Shown here piece by piece: positions 50,984 to 59,224 of a DNA stretch of 64,000 bases. The position numbers were made by a program, and so were the translations under genes. The notes under the pieces were generated by a model. The model ran no database searches and was not told the origin of the DNA. It saw nothing but the letters and a program-made list of their open reading frames with translations. Each line of letters opens with the position of its first letter. Position 1 is the stretch's first letter. The stretch is from Desulfosporosinus nitroreducens (GTDB taxonomy: Bacteria > Bacillota > Desulfitobacteriia > Desulfitobacteriales > Desulfitobacteriaceae), in assembly GCF_023897015.1 (NCBI RefSeq), contig NZ_JAMHFY010000001.1, positions 62,001 to 126,000 on the forward strand. Reading direction: 5' to 3'.

Positions 50984-51769
50984 TTACCCTACTACAACCG
51001 CTATCGATATTATAATGATTGCCGCTATTAAACAATAATCGCTTCTGGATAAGACCAGCTCGCGCAGATAGGTACGATGGCCTTGCTGATATCCCCGTGC
51101 TTCCATGGCGTCAACCAGTTCATCACAACGGCGAAAAATATTTATCGCTAAAGGGACTGCCAGATATCTAATCGCTCTAATTTTCCCGCTTAAATGTCGT
51201 GGATTGAAATTCGCGCCTCGAGCCAATTGAGCTTGGCTGACGCAATTCATTTCGTCTAGCAACGTGGGCATAAACCTTAAGGCTAAAGATAATAACATAG
51301 CAACATCATGAGAAGATATTCCAGCAATTCTTATGGGGCGCAGGAGTCGCTCCAGCCCCATAGTAATCTCAGATTGCGTGGCAGTCATGGTCAAAATGGA
51401 TGCCGCAGCCACCAGCAGCAAGAACTTCCAGACCTGTAAAATCCCGAGGTTTAAACCCTCGTAAGTGATTTGCATCGGACCGATAGGAAACGGTGGCAAC
51501 GGGCGCCCCGGAGTAAAAAATATATAAAGCAAGAATAGACAGCAAAAGAAAGGCAGTACTGGGCGCAAAGTTTTCAGCACTGATCCCAAGGATAGACGAG
51601 CAAGCAGCGAGATGGCTAAGGCTATGGCACTGGCTGTTGTGAGACCTATAAGATTCACGTGTAGAATTATTATGCTAAGAGCTATCACTGCTATAAGTTT
51701 GACTCGAGGGTCCAGTCTGTGAACAGGGGATTCGAAATAAACGTATTGCCCAAGCCTATACATGTCCAT
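50984..51769 (-). CDS. ecfT: ECF transporter transmembrane protein (BioN/EcfT)
   Basis: 261 aa, 5-6 hydrophobic segments; H-R-L-D-P-R-V-K-L near the N-terminus and the coupling motif A-Q-L-A-R-G-A-N and M-E-A-R-G-Y in the C-terminal cytoplasmic part. Links the ATPase to the substrate-binding BioY. Overlaps ecfA by 14 nt. Confidence 0.92.
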   Translation of the reverse strand: MDMYRLGQYVYFESPVHRLDPRVKLIAVIALSIIILHVNLIGLTTASAIALAISLLARLSLGSVLKTLRPVLPFFCCLFLLYIFFTPGRPLPPFPIGPMQITYEGLNLGILQVWKFLLLVAAASILTMTATQSEITMGLERLLRPIRIAGISSHDVAMLLSLALRFMPTLLDEMNCVSQAQLARGANFNPRHLSGKIRAIRYLAVPLAINIFRRCDELVDAMEARGYQQGHRTYLRELVLSRSDYCLIAAIIIISIAVVVG

Positions 51770-52640
51770 CCGCCTTTCTAGGAAAACAGAAATTGCTTGA
51801 ACTCCTTAGTCTTTCCAGCAGGGCAGTTATTTCTTCAACCGCATCTTCAACCGAAAAAATGCAGGTACTTACATCTTTTCCTCCTTGCTGCAGCTGCCAC
51901 ATCAACTCGGTGATCTGGGGTGGGGCCAGGCTCAGCGTCTTAAGCCACTCCACTCTGCTCAATATGTCTCCTGGACTTCCATCAGCAATCAATTCGCCCT
52001 GATCCATCACCAGCACCCGGTCCGCTAAGGCGGCCTCGTCCATGCTGTGGGTCACATGTATGATACCCAGCCCCTGGGAGTTCAATTTCCGCAGTAAGGT
52101 TAGTACCTTCTTTTTACTTTCCGGATCCAGCGAAGCGGTAGGCTCGTCAAGTACAATAATTTTCGGTTCCATAGCCAGCAGACCAGCCAAAGCCAGAAGT
52201 TGTTTCTGGCCTCCGGAAAGTGTATGGGGAGGTCGGGATCGCAGCCCGATCAGACTTACTCTGGTTAGGGCCTCATCCACTCGCCGGCGCACCTCAATTG
52301 GCGGTAAGCCAAGATTGCCAGGACCGAAAGCAACATCTTCTTCTACACTCATGCCTACAATCTGATTATCAGCATTCTGAAAAGCCATCCCTACCCGGCG
52401 CCGAATTTCCAGAAGACTTTTCGAGTTGCGAGTACTTAACTCATCGACCAAGACTTCGCCGGCGGAAGGAATCAGTAAGGCATTTAAATGCCGAATGAGG
52501 GTAGTTTTGCCACAACCGTTGGGGCCGATAAGAGCAATATACTCGCCTTCAGCTATATGTAGATTGAGGTCTTTGAGAACCGGTGAGTCACCCTTTTCAT
52601 AAGCATAAGTCAGGTTATGAACCCTGATCATATTTTTCAT
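51756..52640 (-). CDS. ecfA: ECF transporter ATPase (BioM/EcfA)
   Basis: 294 aa ABC ATPase: Walker A G-P-N-G-C-G-K-T-T, Q-loop Q-N-A-D-N-Q-I, signature L-S-G-G-Q-K-Q, Walker B I-I-V-L-D-E-P, His switch V-T-H-S-M. One ATPase gene only, as in BioMNY systems. Energises biotin uptake. Confidence 0.93.
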   Translation of the reverse strand: MKNMIRVHNLTYAYEKGDSPVLKDLNLHIAEGEYIALIGPNGCGKTTLIRHLNALLIPSAGEVLVDELSTRNSKSLLEIRRRVGMAFQNADNQIVGMSVEEDVAFGPGNLGLPPIEVRRRVDEALTRVSLIGLRSRPPHTLSGGQKQLLALAGLLAMEPKIIVLDEPTASLDPESKKKVLTLLRKLNSQGLGIIHVTHSMDEAALADRVLVMDQGELIADGSPGDILSRVEWLKTLSLAPPQITELMWQLQQGGKDVSTCIFSVEDAVEEITALLERLRSSSNFCFPRKADGHV

Positions 52641-52647
52641 GGCCCCC

Positions 52648-53184
52648 CTAGATTTTAACTTGATTGCGTAATTTTAGGCCGATTAAGGCCGTCGCGACTA
52701 GCTTGAGCACGTCACCAACCAAGAAGGGAACTACGCCTGCAAGCAGTGCTTTTGGTATTGATAAGTGAGCTACTAGCGATAGCTGTGCTACTCCCAGGGT
52801 ATAAATCACCAGATTGCCTACGACCAGGGACAAACCTAGCCATGCTAAACCCGGCTCTTTCTTGGCTTCTACCATTTTACCGATAACGTAAGCGGCTACA
52901 ATAAAGCCAATCAGGTAGCCACCCGTAGGACCTATCAGCGTCCCAAGACCAGCTTTTCCCCCTGAAAAGACGGGCAGGCCGATTACGCCTAAAAGTACGT
53001 AGACAACCTGGCTCAATGCCCCAGCATATCCTCCCAAAAGGACTCCGGCCAAGCCCGTAAAAAGAGTCTGTAGGGTAATAGGCACCGGCTGCATGGGGAT
53101 GGTTATTAAGGAGCCGGCAGCAGTCAAGGCTCCGAACATGGAAGCGTAAACCATACGCCGTAGGGAATTATTACTTTTAACCAT
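52648..53184 (-). CDS. bioY: Biotin transporter substrate-binding subunit
   Basis: 178 aa, six hydrophobic segments. BioY hallmarks: S-L-I-T-I-P-M-Q-P-V-P-I-T-L-Q-T-L-F, L-L-G-G-Y-A-G-A, G-P-T-G-G-Y-L-I-G-F. ATG with AGAGGGAG 8 nt upstream. First gene of the operon with a BirA-regulated promoter. Confidence 0.96.
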   Translation of the reverse strand: MVKSNNSLRRMVYASMFGALTAAGSLITIPMQPVPITLQTLFTGLAGVLLGGYAGALSQVVYVLLGVIGLPVFSGGKAGLGTLIGPTGGYLIGFIVAAYVIGKMVEAKKEPGLAWLGLSLVVGNLVIYTLGVAQLSLVAHLSIPKALLAGVVPFLVGDVLKLVATALIGLKLRNQVKI

Positions 53185-53246
53185 CTGTTTATCTCCCTCT
53201 ATTTGAGTTTTTGCGGCATTCCGCTGCTAGTACCAGAAACCGACAA

Positions 53247-53284
53247 GGGACTTGCGACAGGAAACTTTCCCTGTCACAAGTCCC
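53247..53284. repeat. Hairpin in the bioY leader
   Basis: GGGACTTG (53247-53254) and CAAGTCCC (53277-53284) with an inner ACAGG/CCTGT stem. It is within the roughly 145-nt 5' leader of bioY; no T tract follows, so it is not a standard attenuator. Confidence 0.55.
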
Positions 53285-53336
53285 CTGCAACTCTTTCCAA
53301 GTCCTTAGTATCTGAGCAACTGTGAATCTATAATTT

Positions 53337-53392
53337 ATTATAATATCTTCCAATTATATTGTCAACTAAAAATCTACTTTTAGGTTGACAAT
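53337..53392 (-). promoter_or_regulatory. bioY promoter with BirA operator
   Basis: Operator: ATTGTCAACT (53358-53367) and AGGTTGACAAT (53382-53392), an inverted pair that matches the Firmicute BirA consensus WTTGTNAAC-N-GTTNACAAW. Promoter on the minus strand: TTGACA (53360-53365), exactly 17 nt, TATAAT (53337-53342). One operator half covers the -35 box, so biotinyl-BirA would block transcription. It overlaps the end of birA. Confidence 0.9.
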
Positions 53393-54387
53393 ACCTCAGT
53401 AGGATGGAGAGGCAAGATTGTTATCTCCCCAGAAATTATGGTATGGACAATACCAGACTGGTCTCGGAGTAAGAGAAATCCATTTTCATCGATATCGATG
53501 GCCTTACCCACCAGAAAGCCGTTGATTGTATCCAGTCTTAGCTCTTGTCCGATTGCCACTGACAGGCTTTTGCCTTTTTTAAGGGTTCCCTCAAAACTGC
53601 CGGCTAGTAAGTCTAAATAATGGCTTTCCAGCCGTGCCAGCAGGCCTTGCAACACCTTGACCCGGGAAACTGGGCGTGCATCTTCGGCCCGGGCAGAGGT
53701 GGCGGCAGTTCGAAAGTCACCAGGAAATTCCTGAAGCTGGTTGTTTATATTCATGCCGATACCGACCACGATATATTCGATGCCATCCATGTCGGTGACT
53801 GCTTCGGACAGTATACCAGCTACTTTTTTGTCATTTATCAATATGTCATTAGGCCACTTAATTCGGGCTGGCAAGTTTAACTCCTCTTCGAAAGCTTCTG
53901 CCACAGCCACAGCAGTTAAGAGGGAAATTCTCGAGATTTCCTTTAAAGGCAAGACCGGTCGCAGAATTACCGACATATATATTCCCTGGTTGCTTGGCGA
54001 GTACCAACTCCGACCGCGGCGTCCCCGTCCGGCTGTCTGCATATCCGCCACTACTACAGTACCCTCCGGGTATCCCTCAGATGCCAGGACTCGGGCTCTG
54101 TTATTGGTCGAATCAAGTTCTTGGTAATATAAATAGTCCGTTTGACCAAATACTTTACAGGTAAGCCCGGGACCCACTTCTGCAGGGGACAGGATATCTG
54201 GAGGAGAACAAAGCCGGTATCCCTTTTTCGGGGATGAATCCACTTCATAACCCTCAGCTAGCAGGGCCTTGATCTGATTCCAAACTGTCGTCCGAGATAC
54301 ATTCAGGCTTTCACTCAAAGCTTCTCCCGAAAGCCATTCCCCTTTTTTCTCTTTTAATGCCTGCAACACAGCCTCGCGCAGAGTCAT
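53380..54387 (-). CDS. birA: Bifunctional biotin-protein ligase / biotin repressor
   Basis: 335 aa. N-terminal HTH (G-E-A-L-S-E-S-L-N-V-S-R-T-T-V-W-N-Q-I-K-A-L), ligase core S-T-N-N-R-A, G-R-G-R-R-G-R-S-W, I-K-W-P-N-D-I, K-V-A-G-I-L-S-E, and a C-terminal SH3-like domain. Attaches biotin to carriers and represses bioY. Adjacent to its own operator. Confidence 0.96.
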   Translation of the reverse strand: MTLREAVLQALKEKKGEWLSGEALSESLNVSRTTVWNQIKALLAEGYEVDSSPKKGYRLCSPPDILSPAEVGPGLTCKVFGQTDYLYYQELDSTNNRARVLASEGYPEGTVVVADMQTAGRGRRGRSWYSPSNQGIYMSVILRPVLPLKEISRISLLTAVAVAEAFEEELNLPARIKWPNDILINDKKVAGILSEAVTDMDGIEYIVVGIGMNINNQLQEFPGDFRTAATSARAEDARPVSRVKVLQGLLARLESHYLDLLAGSFEGTLKKGKSLSVAIGQELRLDTINGFLVGKAIDIDENGFLLLRDQSGIVHTIISGEITILPLHPTEVLST

Positions 54388-54444
54388 TCACTTAACACTC
54401 CCTTTGTTTATAAAGAAAACTTGGCTAGCGCCAAGCCTTCAGTA

Positions 54445-54840
54445 TCAAGCCATTTGCCTGACCATAAATGTCGCGGTACCTACGGCCAGTACTTGACCAG
54501 CTTCATTCTTAATCTCACCTTGGGCAACCACAATCTTTCTGCCTTTTTGAATAACCTTTCCTTCAGCCCAAAGTGTTCCTTCACTGATTGAACGCAAATA
54601 ATTTATTTTAATTTCCACAGTAGAAGCGCCTTCTCCCGGGTCTAATTGTTGATTGACCGCCACGGCAATAGCTGAATCAATCAAAGCAGCAATAACCCCT
54701 CCATGAAGATTTCCATAAAACTGTTTCAGGTTCTCATTAACTGTTAATTGTATTCGAGTTATTCCATCAACTCCAACAACGGTTGTCATGCCAATATGTT
54801 TCCAAAAGTTCCCTGATTCCAGATCGGCGACTCGAACCAC
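54445..54840 (-). CDS. PaaI-type hotdog thioesterase
   Basis: 131 aa from GTG 54840 (AAGGAG upstream). Hotdog motif N-L-H-G-G-V-I-A-A-L-I-D-S-A-I-A-V-A; typical PaaI sequence is H-G-G-x-x-x-x-L-x-D. Hydrolyses acyl-CoA; substrate unknown, could relieve CoA trapping in this pathway. Confidence 0.88.
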   Translation of the reverse strand: MVRVADLESGNFWKHIGMTTVVGVDGITRIQLTVNENLKQFYGNLHGGVIAALIDSAIAVAVNQQLDPGEGASTVEIKINYLRSISEGTLWAEGKVIQKGRKIVVAQGEIKNEAGQVLAVGTATFMVRQMA

Positions 54841-54882
54841 TATGTATCATCTCCTTATAATTATTTAAAAAGTATACCATAG

Positions 54883-55701
54883 TTAAACGAATAATTCAGG
54901 TTCACTTCGAGATGCAAAATCAATTTCCAATTCATATTTATGTCTTAAATAATCTGCATCATCGTAAAACTTTGCTTGAGACGGACATTTTTTTATACAA
55001 GCACCGCATTTAATGCAAATTCCATTTAATTTACTGACATCTTCATGATCAATGGAACCCATAGGACAGACATCTGCGCAAAGCTTACAATCAGTACAAT
55101 TGCTATTTGTCTTTGGAGTAACCTTTCTAATATCAACTGGGCTGTCATCTTTATTTTTAGGCATATAATATTTTCGATAAGGGGTATTTCCTTTTACATT
55201 AAGAATTTGGAAATTATCTTGAGTCGTAATTTTTTTATATATTCGAATAGCAAAATCACTTGCTATGTCCATGTCTTTTTCATCGGGTCTGTCTTTGGCA
55301 AGCACTTTAGAAAATGAATGTTCACCTATAAAAGCACCGCCAGCAACAATCTTAAAACCGTTGAGTTCGAGAATATCTCTAAGTTCTATTAATGCATCGT
55401 CATAATTTCTGTTTCCGTAAACAACTACAGGAATAGCTAAGGCATCATTACCTTTAACGGAGTTTAAATATTTTAATAATACATTGGGAACTCTTCCAGC
55501 GTATACCGGAACTCCTACAACAACAATATCTTCTTTTGTAAAAGACACTGGTTCTTTTCTGACATCAGGCAGAGTAAAATCAATAACATTTACATCACTT
55601 GGCTTGTCAAGGTTCTCTGAGATTTTCTCTGCAATTCTGGATACTATTTTTTTAGTAGTATCTGTGGCACTAAAATACAGCACACTAATTTTCTTATCCA
55701 T
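54883..55701 (-). CDS. Flavodoxin-domain ferredoxin protein (EFR1-like)
   Basis: 272 aa. N-terminal flavodoxin-like fold (Y-F-S-A-T-D-T-T-K-K, V-V-V-G-V-P-V-Y-A-G-R-V-P), C-terminal two 4Fe-4S clusters: C-T-D-C-K-L-C-A-D-V-C-P and C-I-K-C-G-A-C-I-K-K-C-P. A small electron carrier. No direct link to neighbours is visible. Confidence 0.88.
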   Translation of the reverse strand: MDKKISVLYFSATDTTKKIVSRIAEKISENLDKPSDVNVIDFTLPDVRKEPVSFTKEDIVVVGVPVYAGRVPNVLLKYLNSVKGNDALAIPVVVYGNRNYDDALIELRDILELNGFKIVAGGAFIGEHSFSKVLAKDRPDEKDMDIASDFAIRIYKKITTQDNFQILNVKGNTPYRKYYMPKNKDDSPVDIRKVTPKTNSNCTDCKLCADVCPMGSIDHEDVSKLNGICIKCGACIKKCPSQAKFYDDADYLRHKYELEIDFASRSEPELFV

Positions 55702-55717
55702 AATACACCCTCCTCCT

Positions 55718-57811
55718 TCATTGACCCCCCAGGTTATGTTTCGATTTCTGCAACTTCCGTACTACCGTGGATTGATTGACCCCTAACGCCTCAGCAGCTT
55801 TAACCGTAGTTCCGTAAAGTTTCATAGCTAAGGTGACAAGCTGTTGTTCTAAATCGTCGATGGCTTCCTTCAGCGGAACCACCCCGGTCACAGTGATTGT
55901 CTTCAGAGGGGTCTGTTCCTTTTCATAAAGTACGCCGTCCACTTCTTTGCCAGAAATAACTTTTTCTTTAGATGTGACTATCAGCCTTTCTATCACGTTC
56001 GCCATCTCCCGTATATTACTCAGCCAAGGATAATCCAACAATAACTGAACAGCTTCCGGAGAAAAGATCTTATCAAACCCATGGCGCTTATTATTCTTCT
56101 CCAAGTTAAAAAGAACAAGGGGAATTAGGTCCTCTTTCCGTTCTCGCAGTGCCGGAACTTTAATTGGTACAATATTAAGAGTATAGAAGAGGTCTGAGCG
56201 GAAGCGCTCTTTTTCAACTAGTTCCTTTAATGGTCTGTTTGTACCGGCAAGAATTCTAGTATCTATGGAAATGGCAGCCTTTTCATCCGTTACCTGCAAT
56301 GTTTTGTCACGAAGAACTCTCACTAGACGACCTTGTATATTTAAGGGCATCTTATCGATATCCTCTAGGTAAACGCTCCCATGATTAGCTAACTCTAATA
56401 CTCCCGGTTTTGCAATATTTCTGCTATAAGAGATCTCTTGACCAAACAGCTCAATCTCTAAAAGATTTTCTGGCAATGAACCGCAATTAATTTTGTAAAA
56501 AGGCCCTTTACTTCGTTTACTTTGGATATGTATTGATTTGGCAATTTCCTCCTTTCCTACCCCTTGTTCTCCGACTAATACTACAGGCGAATCAACCTGA
56601 CTTACCCTAAACGCCAGATCTAGGACATTGTTCATGATAACGGAACAGGACCTTAATTCAGCCCCTGCTTCCTGTTGATTCCTCATCTGAGCGATCTGTG
56701 ACTGATATTTTTCAGATAGTTGTTTACTCTCTTCAAGTGCTTCCCGTAAAAACTCCAACTCACTCATATCTCGTATGTTGATTACGATCTTTACAATTTC
56801 CCCTTCTTCACTAAAGACTGGGTTGCCTGTGATAACTAGGGAATGTTTAGCAAAAGGTCTTTCCAAGATACTGACAAAACCGCCTTGCTTCTTAACTAGA
56901 TGTATGATGTTATTCTGAAAAATGCCTTTATCCACAAGCTCTTTAAAGGGCCTTCCCACTAACTCTTCCCATGAAGCTTCCAAAATTCTCCCCACTGCAG
57001 GGTTGCAACGAAGAATATCACCCTGTCCATTACAAATGATTAACCCATCATAAGAGGATGCAATAATTGTCTGAAGTTCTTCGTTAAGTTGCTTTACGCT
57101 TTGCAATTCTTGTAAAACCTTTTCTATCTCAGAAACATCTTGGAAAACCCCTACCGCCCCTACTACTTCTCCATCTTTAAGAATCGGTGTCCGATTGGAG
57201 ATATACAGTCTGCGCCCCACTTGAAATTTCGCCCCATATTCAGGTATTCCGTTACGTACAACCTCCAAGAGACCTGTAGGGATAATAACATCGTTTAAAA
57301 AACGTCCAACTGCTTCCTCTTTAGTTGTGCGAGTTGGTTTTTCTGCTGCTGGATTGAGGGAGGTAATAATTCCTTGTTTATTAATCGATAAAATACCATT
57401 GTGCGCCGAGTTAAAGACTGCCTCAAGTTCTTGACTTCGTGATCGAACCTCTTGAAAATATGCTTGTAATAACGAATACTTAGAAACTACGCCAATAATC
57501 TCTTCCAGGTTGTTTAAAACTGGGTATATATCAAATGGTAAATTCCAAACATCTTCTAACGACGTTTCTTCGTTTAGGGGGAGAAAGCGATTCGTAAGAT
57601 AATCAGCAGCCTTATTTTCGGCGACATAGTTTTCTATGCCCTTTTCTAGAATCTGGTTTTTAGTGAGCATACCTAAAAGATAACCTTGTTCATTAAGAAA
57701 AGGCAAGCCGGCAACTTCTTTTTCCATCATTATTGTCATCGCATCCCCAATAGTATGATATTTATAAAGACATATGGAAAGTCGTGACATTACTTGCCCC
57801 ACACGCAACAA
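55718..57811 (-). CDS. CBS-PAS-PAS-AAA-HTH regulator lacking the GAFTGA loop
   Basis: 697 aa from TTG 57811 (GGAGGGG 9 nt upstream; ATG 57790 possible). CBS pair (1-110), PAS (about 125-230 and 240-345), AAA+ with Walker A V-G-E-Q-G-V-G-K-E and a Walker B-like V-Y-L-E-D-I-D. After E-L-F-G-Q the sigma-54-contact GAFTGA is replaced by E-I-S-Y-S-R-N. C-terminal TyrR-like HTH T-V-K-A-A-E-A-L-G-V-N-Q-S-T-V. May be a sigma-70-type regulator like TyrR or a partner of the other EBP. Confidence 0.88.
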   Translation of the reverse strand: MLRVGQVMSRLSICLYKYHTIGDAMTIMMEKEVAGLPFLNEQGYLLGMLTKNQILEKGIENYVAENKAADYLTNRFLPLNEETSLEDVWNLPFDIYPVLNNLEEIIGVVSKYSLLQAYFQEVRSRSQELEAVFNSAHNGILSINKQGIITSLNPAAEKPTRTTKEEAVGRFLNDVIIPTGLLEVVRNGIPEYGAKFQVGRRLYISNRTPILKDGEVVGAVGVFQDVSEIEKVLQELQSVKQLNEELQTIIASSYDGLIICNGQGDILRCNPAVGRILEASWEELVGRPFKELVDKGIFQNNIIHLVKKQGGFVSILERPFAKHSLVITGNPVFSEEGEIVKIVINIRDMSELEFLREALEESKQLSEKYQSQIAQMRNQQEAGAELRSCSVIMNNVLDLAFRVSQVDSPVVLVGEQGVGKEEIAKSIHIQSKRSKGPFYKINCGSLPENLLEIELFGQEISYSRNIAKPGVLELANHGSVYLEDIDKMPLNIQGRLVRVLRDKTLQVTDEKAAISIDTRILAGTNRPLKELVEKERFRSDLFYTLNIVPIKVPALRERKEDLIPLVLFNLEKNNKRHGFDKIFSPEAVQLLLDYPWLSNIREMANVIERLIVTSKEKVISGKEVDGVLYEKEQTPLKTITVTGVVPLKEAIDDLEQQLVTLAMKLYGTTVKAAEALGVNQSTVVRKLQKSKHNLGGQ

Positions 57812-57840
57812 ACTATTCCCCTCCGCCCTTACTTATAAAT

Positions 57841-57908
57841 TCAAAGAAGACCTCCCACGTCTTGTAAGTGGGTGTTCCTCGTTCAGCTTTAGCTTTAACG
57901 AGTTCACT
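57841..57908. repeat. Intergenic hairpin repeat, short copy
   Basis: CAAAGAAGAC, hairpin CCCAC-GTCTTGTAA-GTGGG (57854-57872), GTGTTCCT, then GTTCAGCTTTAGCTTTAACGAGTTCACT-type end. Same modules as 38239-38477 without the central 175 nt. Its end reaches into the last codons of the crotonase-like gene. Confidence 0.6.
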
Positions 57909-58782
57909 GGCCGGTAAAAATCGGTTTACGCTTCTCGATAAGGGCCTTCAATCCTTCTTTATGGTCGGACATTTCGGAAACAATAGCCATTTGTGATGAA
58001 ATAAGATCTAAAGCCGTCCGTAAATCGTTTGTTCGTTGCGCGGAATAAACTGCCCGCTTAATCATTTGAACGCATACTGGAGGAGATTCAGCAATTTTCC
58101 TTGCCAATTCTAAGGTGGCCTGCTCTAATTCCTGAGCAGGGACAACTTTGTTGATCATTCCTATTTCTTTAGCCTCAGAAGCTGAAATATAATCCCCCGT
58201 CCATAAGATTTCTAAGGCCTTTGCAACTCCTACCAAACGAGGCAGATAGAAGGCGCCGCCATCCCCTGGCACAATTCCAGCTTTAACATAACCTGCTGAA
58301 AGTTGAGCATCTTCTGCAGCTACCCTAATATCGCACATCAACGCCATATCAAGGCCTGCCCCTATAGCAATTCCATTAATACCGCAAATTACAGGCTTAT
58401 CCATCATTTCTAATGTTAGAGCAACTTTATGCACATGGTTTGTTAAAGCTCGTTTCCGGTCAATGGCTTTATTCCCCCATGTCTCGCCCTGATCATCACA
58501 TCCAACAAATCCTTTTCCGTTTGCCATGGCTTCGATGTCACCACCAGCTGAAAAGGCCTTACCCTTGGCTGTCACCACGACAACCCTTATGGTTTGATCA
58601 TCTTGAGCGTCTTGTAATGCTTCCGCCCATTTTCGAATCATTGGCAAGGAAAAGGCATTATACTTCTCTGGTCTGTTTAGGATAATCCTTGCCAAAAAGC
58701 CGTCTTTCTGATAGAGCAAATGACTATCGTTATCCTTATTAGGGGTTTTTACGAAGTTTAAACATTCCCGTCTTGCCATCAC
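57904..58782 (-). CDS. Crotonase-superfamily protein with altered active site (PaaG-like)
   Basis: 292 aa. Crotonase motifs F-S-A-G-G-D-I and G-I-A-I-G-A-G-L-D-M-A-L. The two catalytic Glu of hydratases are replaced: G-A-G-L-D (Asp) and S-A-G-Y (Tyr). An Asp follows in I-V-P-G-D-G-G. This resembles isomerases of the PaaG/dienoyl-CoA type rather than a hydratase. Acts on an acyl-CoA; substrate not deducible. Stands between the second regulator and the ion transporter. Confidence 0.88.
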   Translation of the reverse strand: MMARRECLNFVKTPNKDNDSHLLYQKDGFLARIILNRPEKYNAFSLPMIRKWAEALQDAQDDQTIRVVVVTAKGKAFSAGGDIEAMANGKGFVGCDDQGETWGNKAIDRKRALTNHVHKVALTLEMMDKPVICGINGIAIGAGLDMALMCDIRVAAEDAQLSAGYVKAGIVPGDGGAFYLPRLVGVAKALEILWTGDYISASEAKEIGMINKVVPAQELEQATLELARKIAESPPVCVQMIKRAVYSAQRTNDLRTALDLISSQMAIVSEMSDHKEGLKALIEKRKPIFTGQ

Positions 58783-59092
58783 TTCTCAACTCCAAAATAT
58801 TATTTTTAATCCTACTTAGAATACAGCCCTTATGCTCACTATGCCTAATTGCATTAATTATTGCTTTTGCATAATAAATATCGTTTCAGCGTTTAGTCAC
58901 TTAATATTCTTGATATAATCATGCTATTCCTTGACTAATGTATGCACCTAAACATTTACCCCGCTTATCATATCTGCATACTTGAAATCTCCCTATTGTT
59001 AGAATATACTATTTATTCTAAATTTACAATAATTAATATGCGCATATGCAGGATGATTTTTCGAACTAGCTATAATCTTTTCCCTGTATGAT

Positions 59093-59130
59093 CAAAAAAG
59101 AACGCAAGATACATCACAGTTCTTGCGTTC
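59093..59130 (-). terminator. Terminator of the NhaD-like gene
   Basis: GAACGCAAGA (59100-59109) and TCTTGCGTTC (59121-59130), a perfect 10-bp stem; on the minus strand followed by TTTTTT. The remaining 58783-59092 is AT-rich with TATGCGCATA at 59037-59046 and no gene. Confidence 0.85.
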
Positions 59131-59224
59131 CAATCTTTTAACCTTACATTACACTTAATTCAAAATTCAAATGCATCCGACTTTACAAACCGAAACGAAG
59201 TTTTCTTCCTTACTAAAAGAAATT

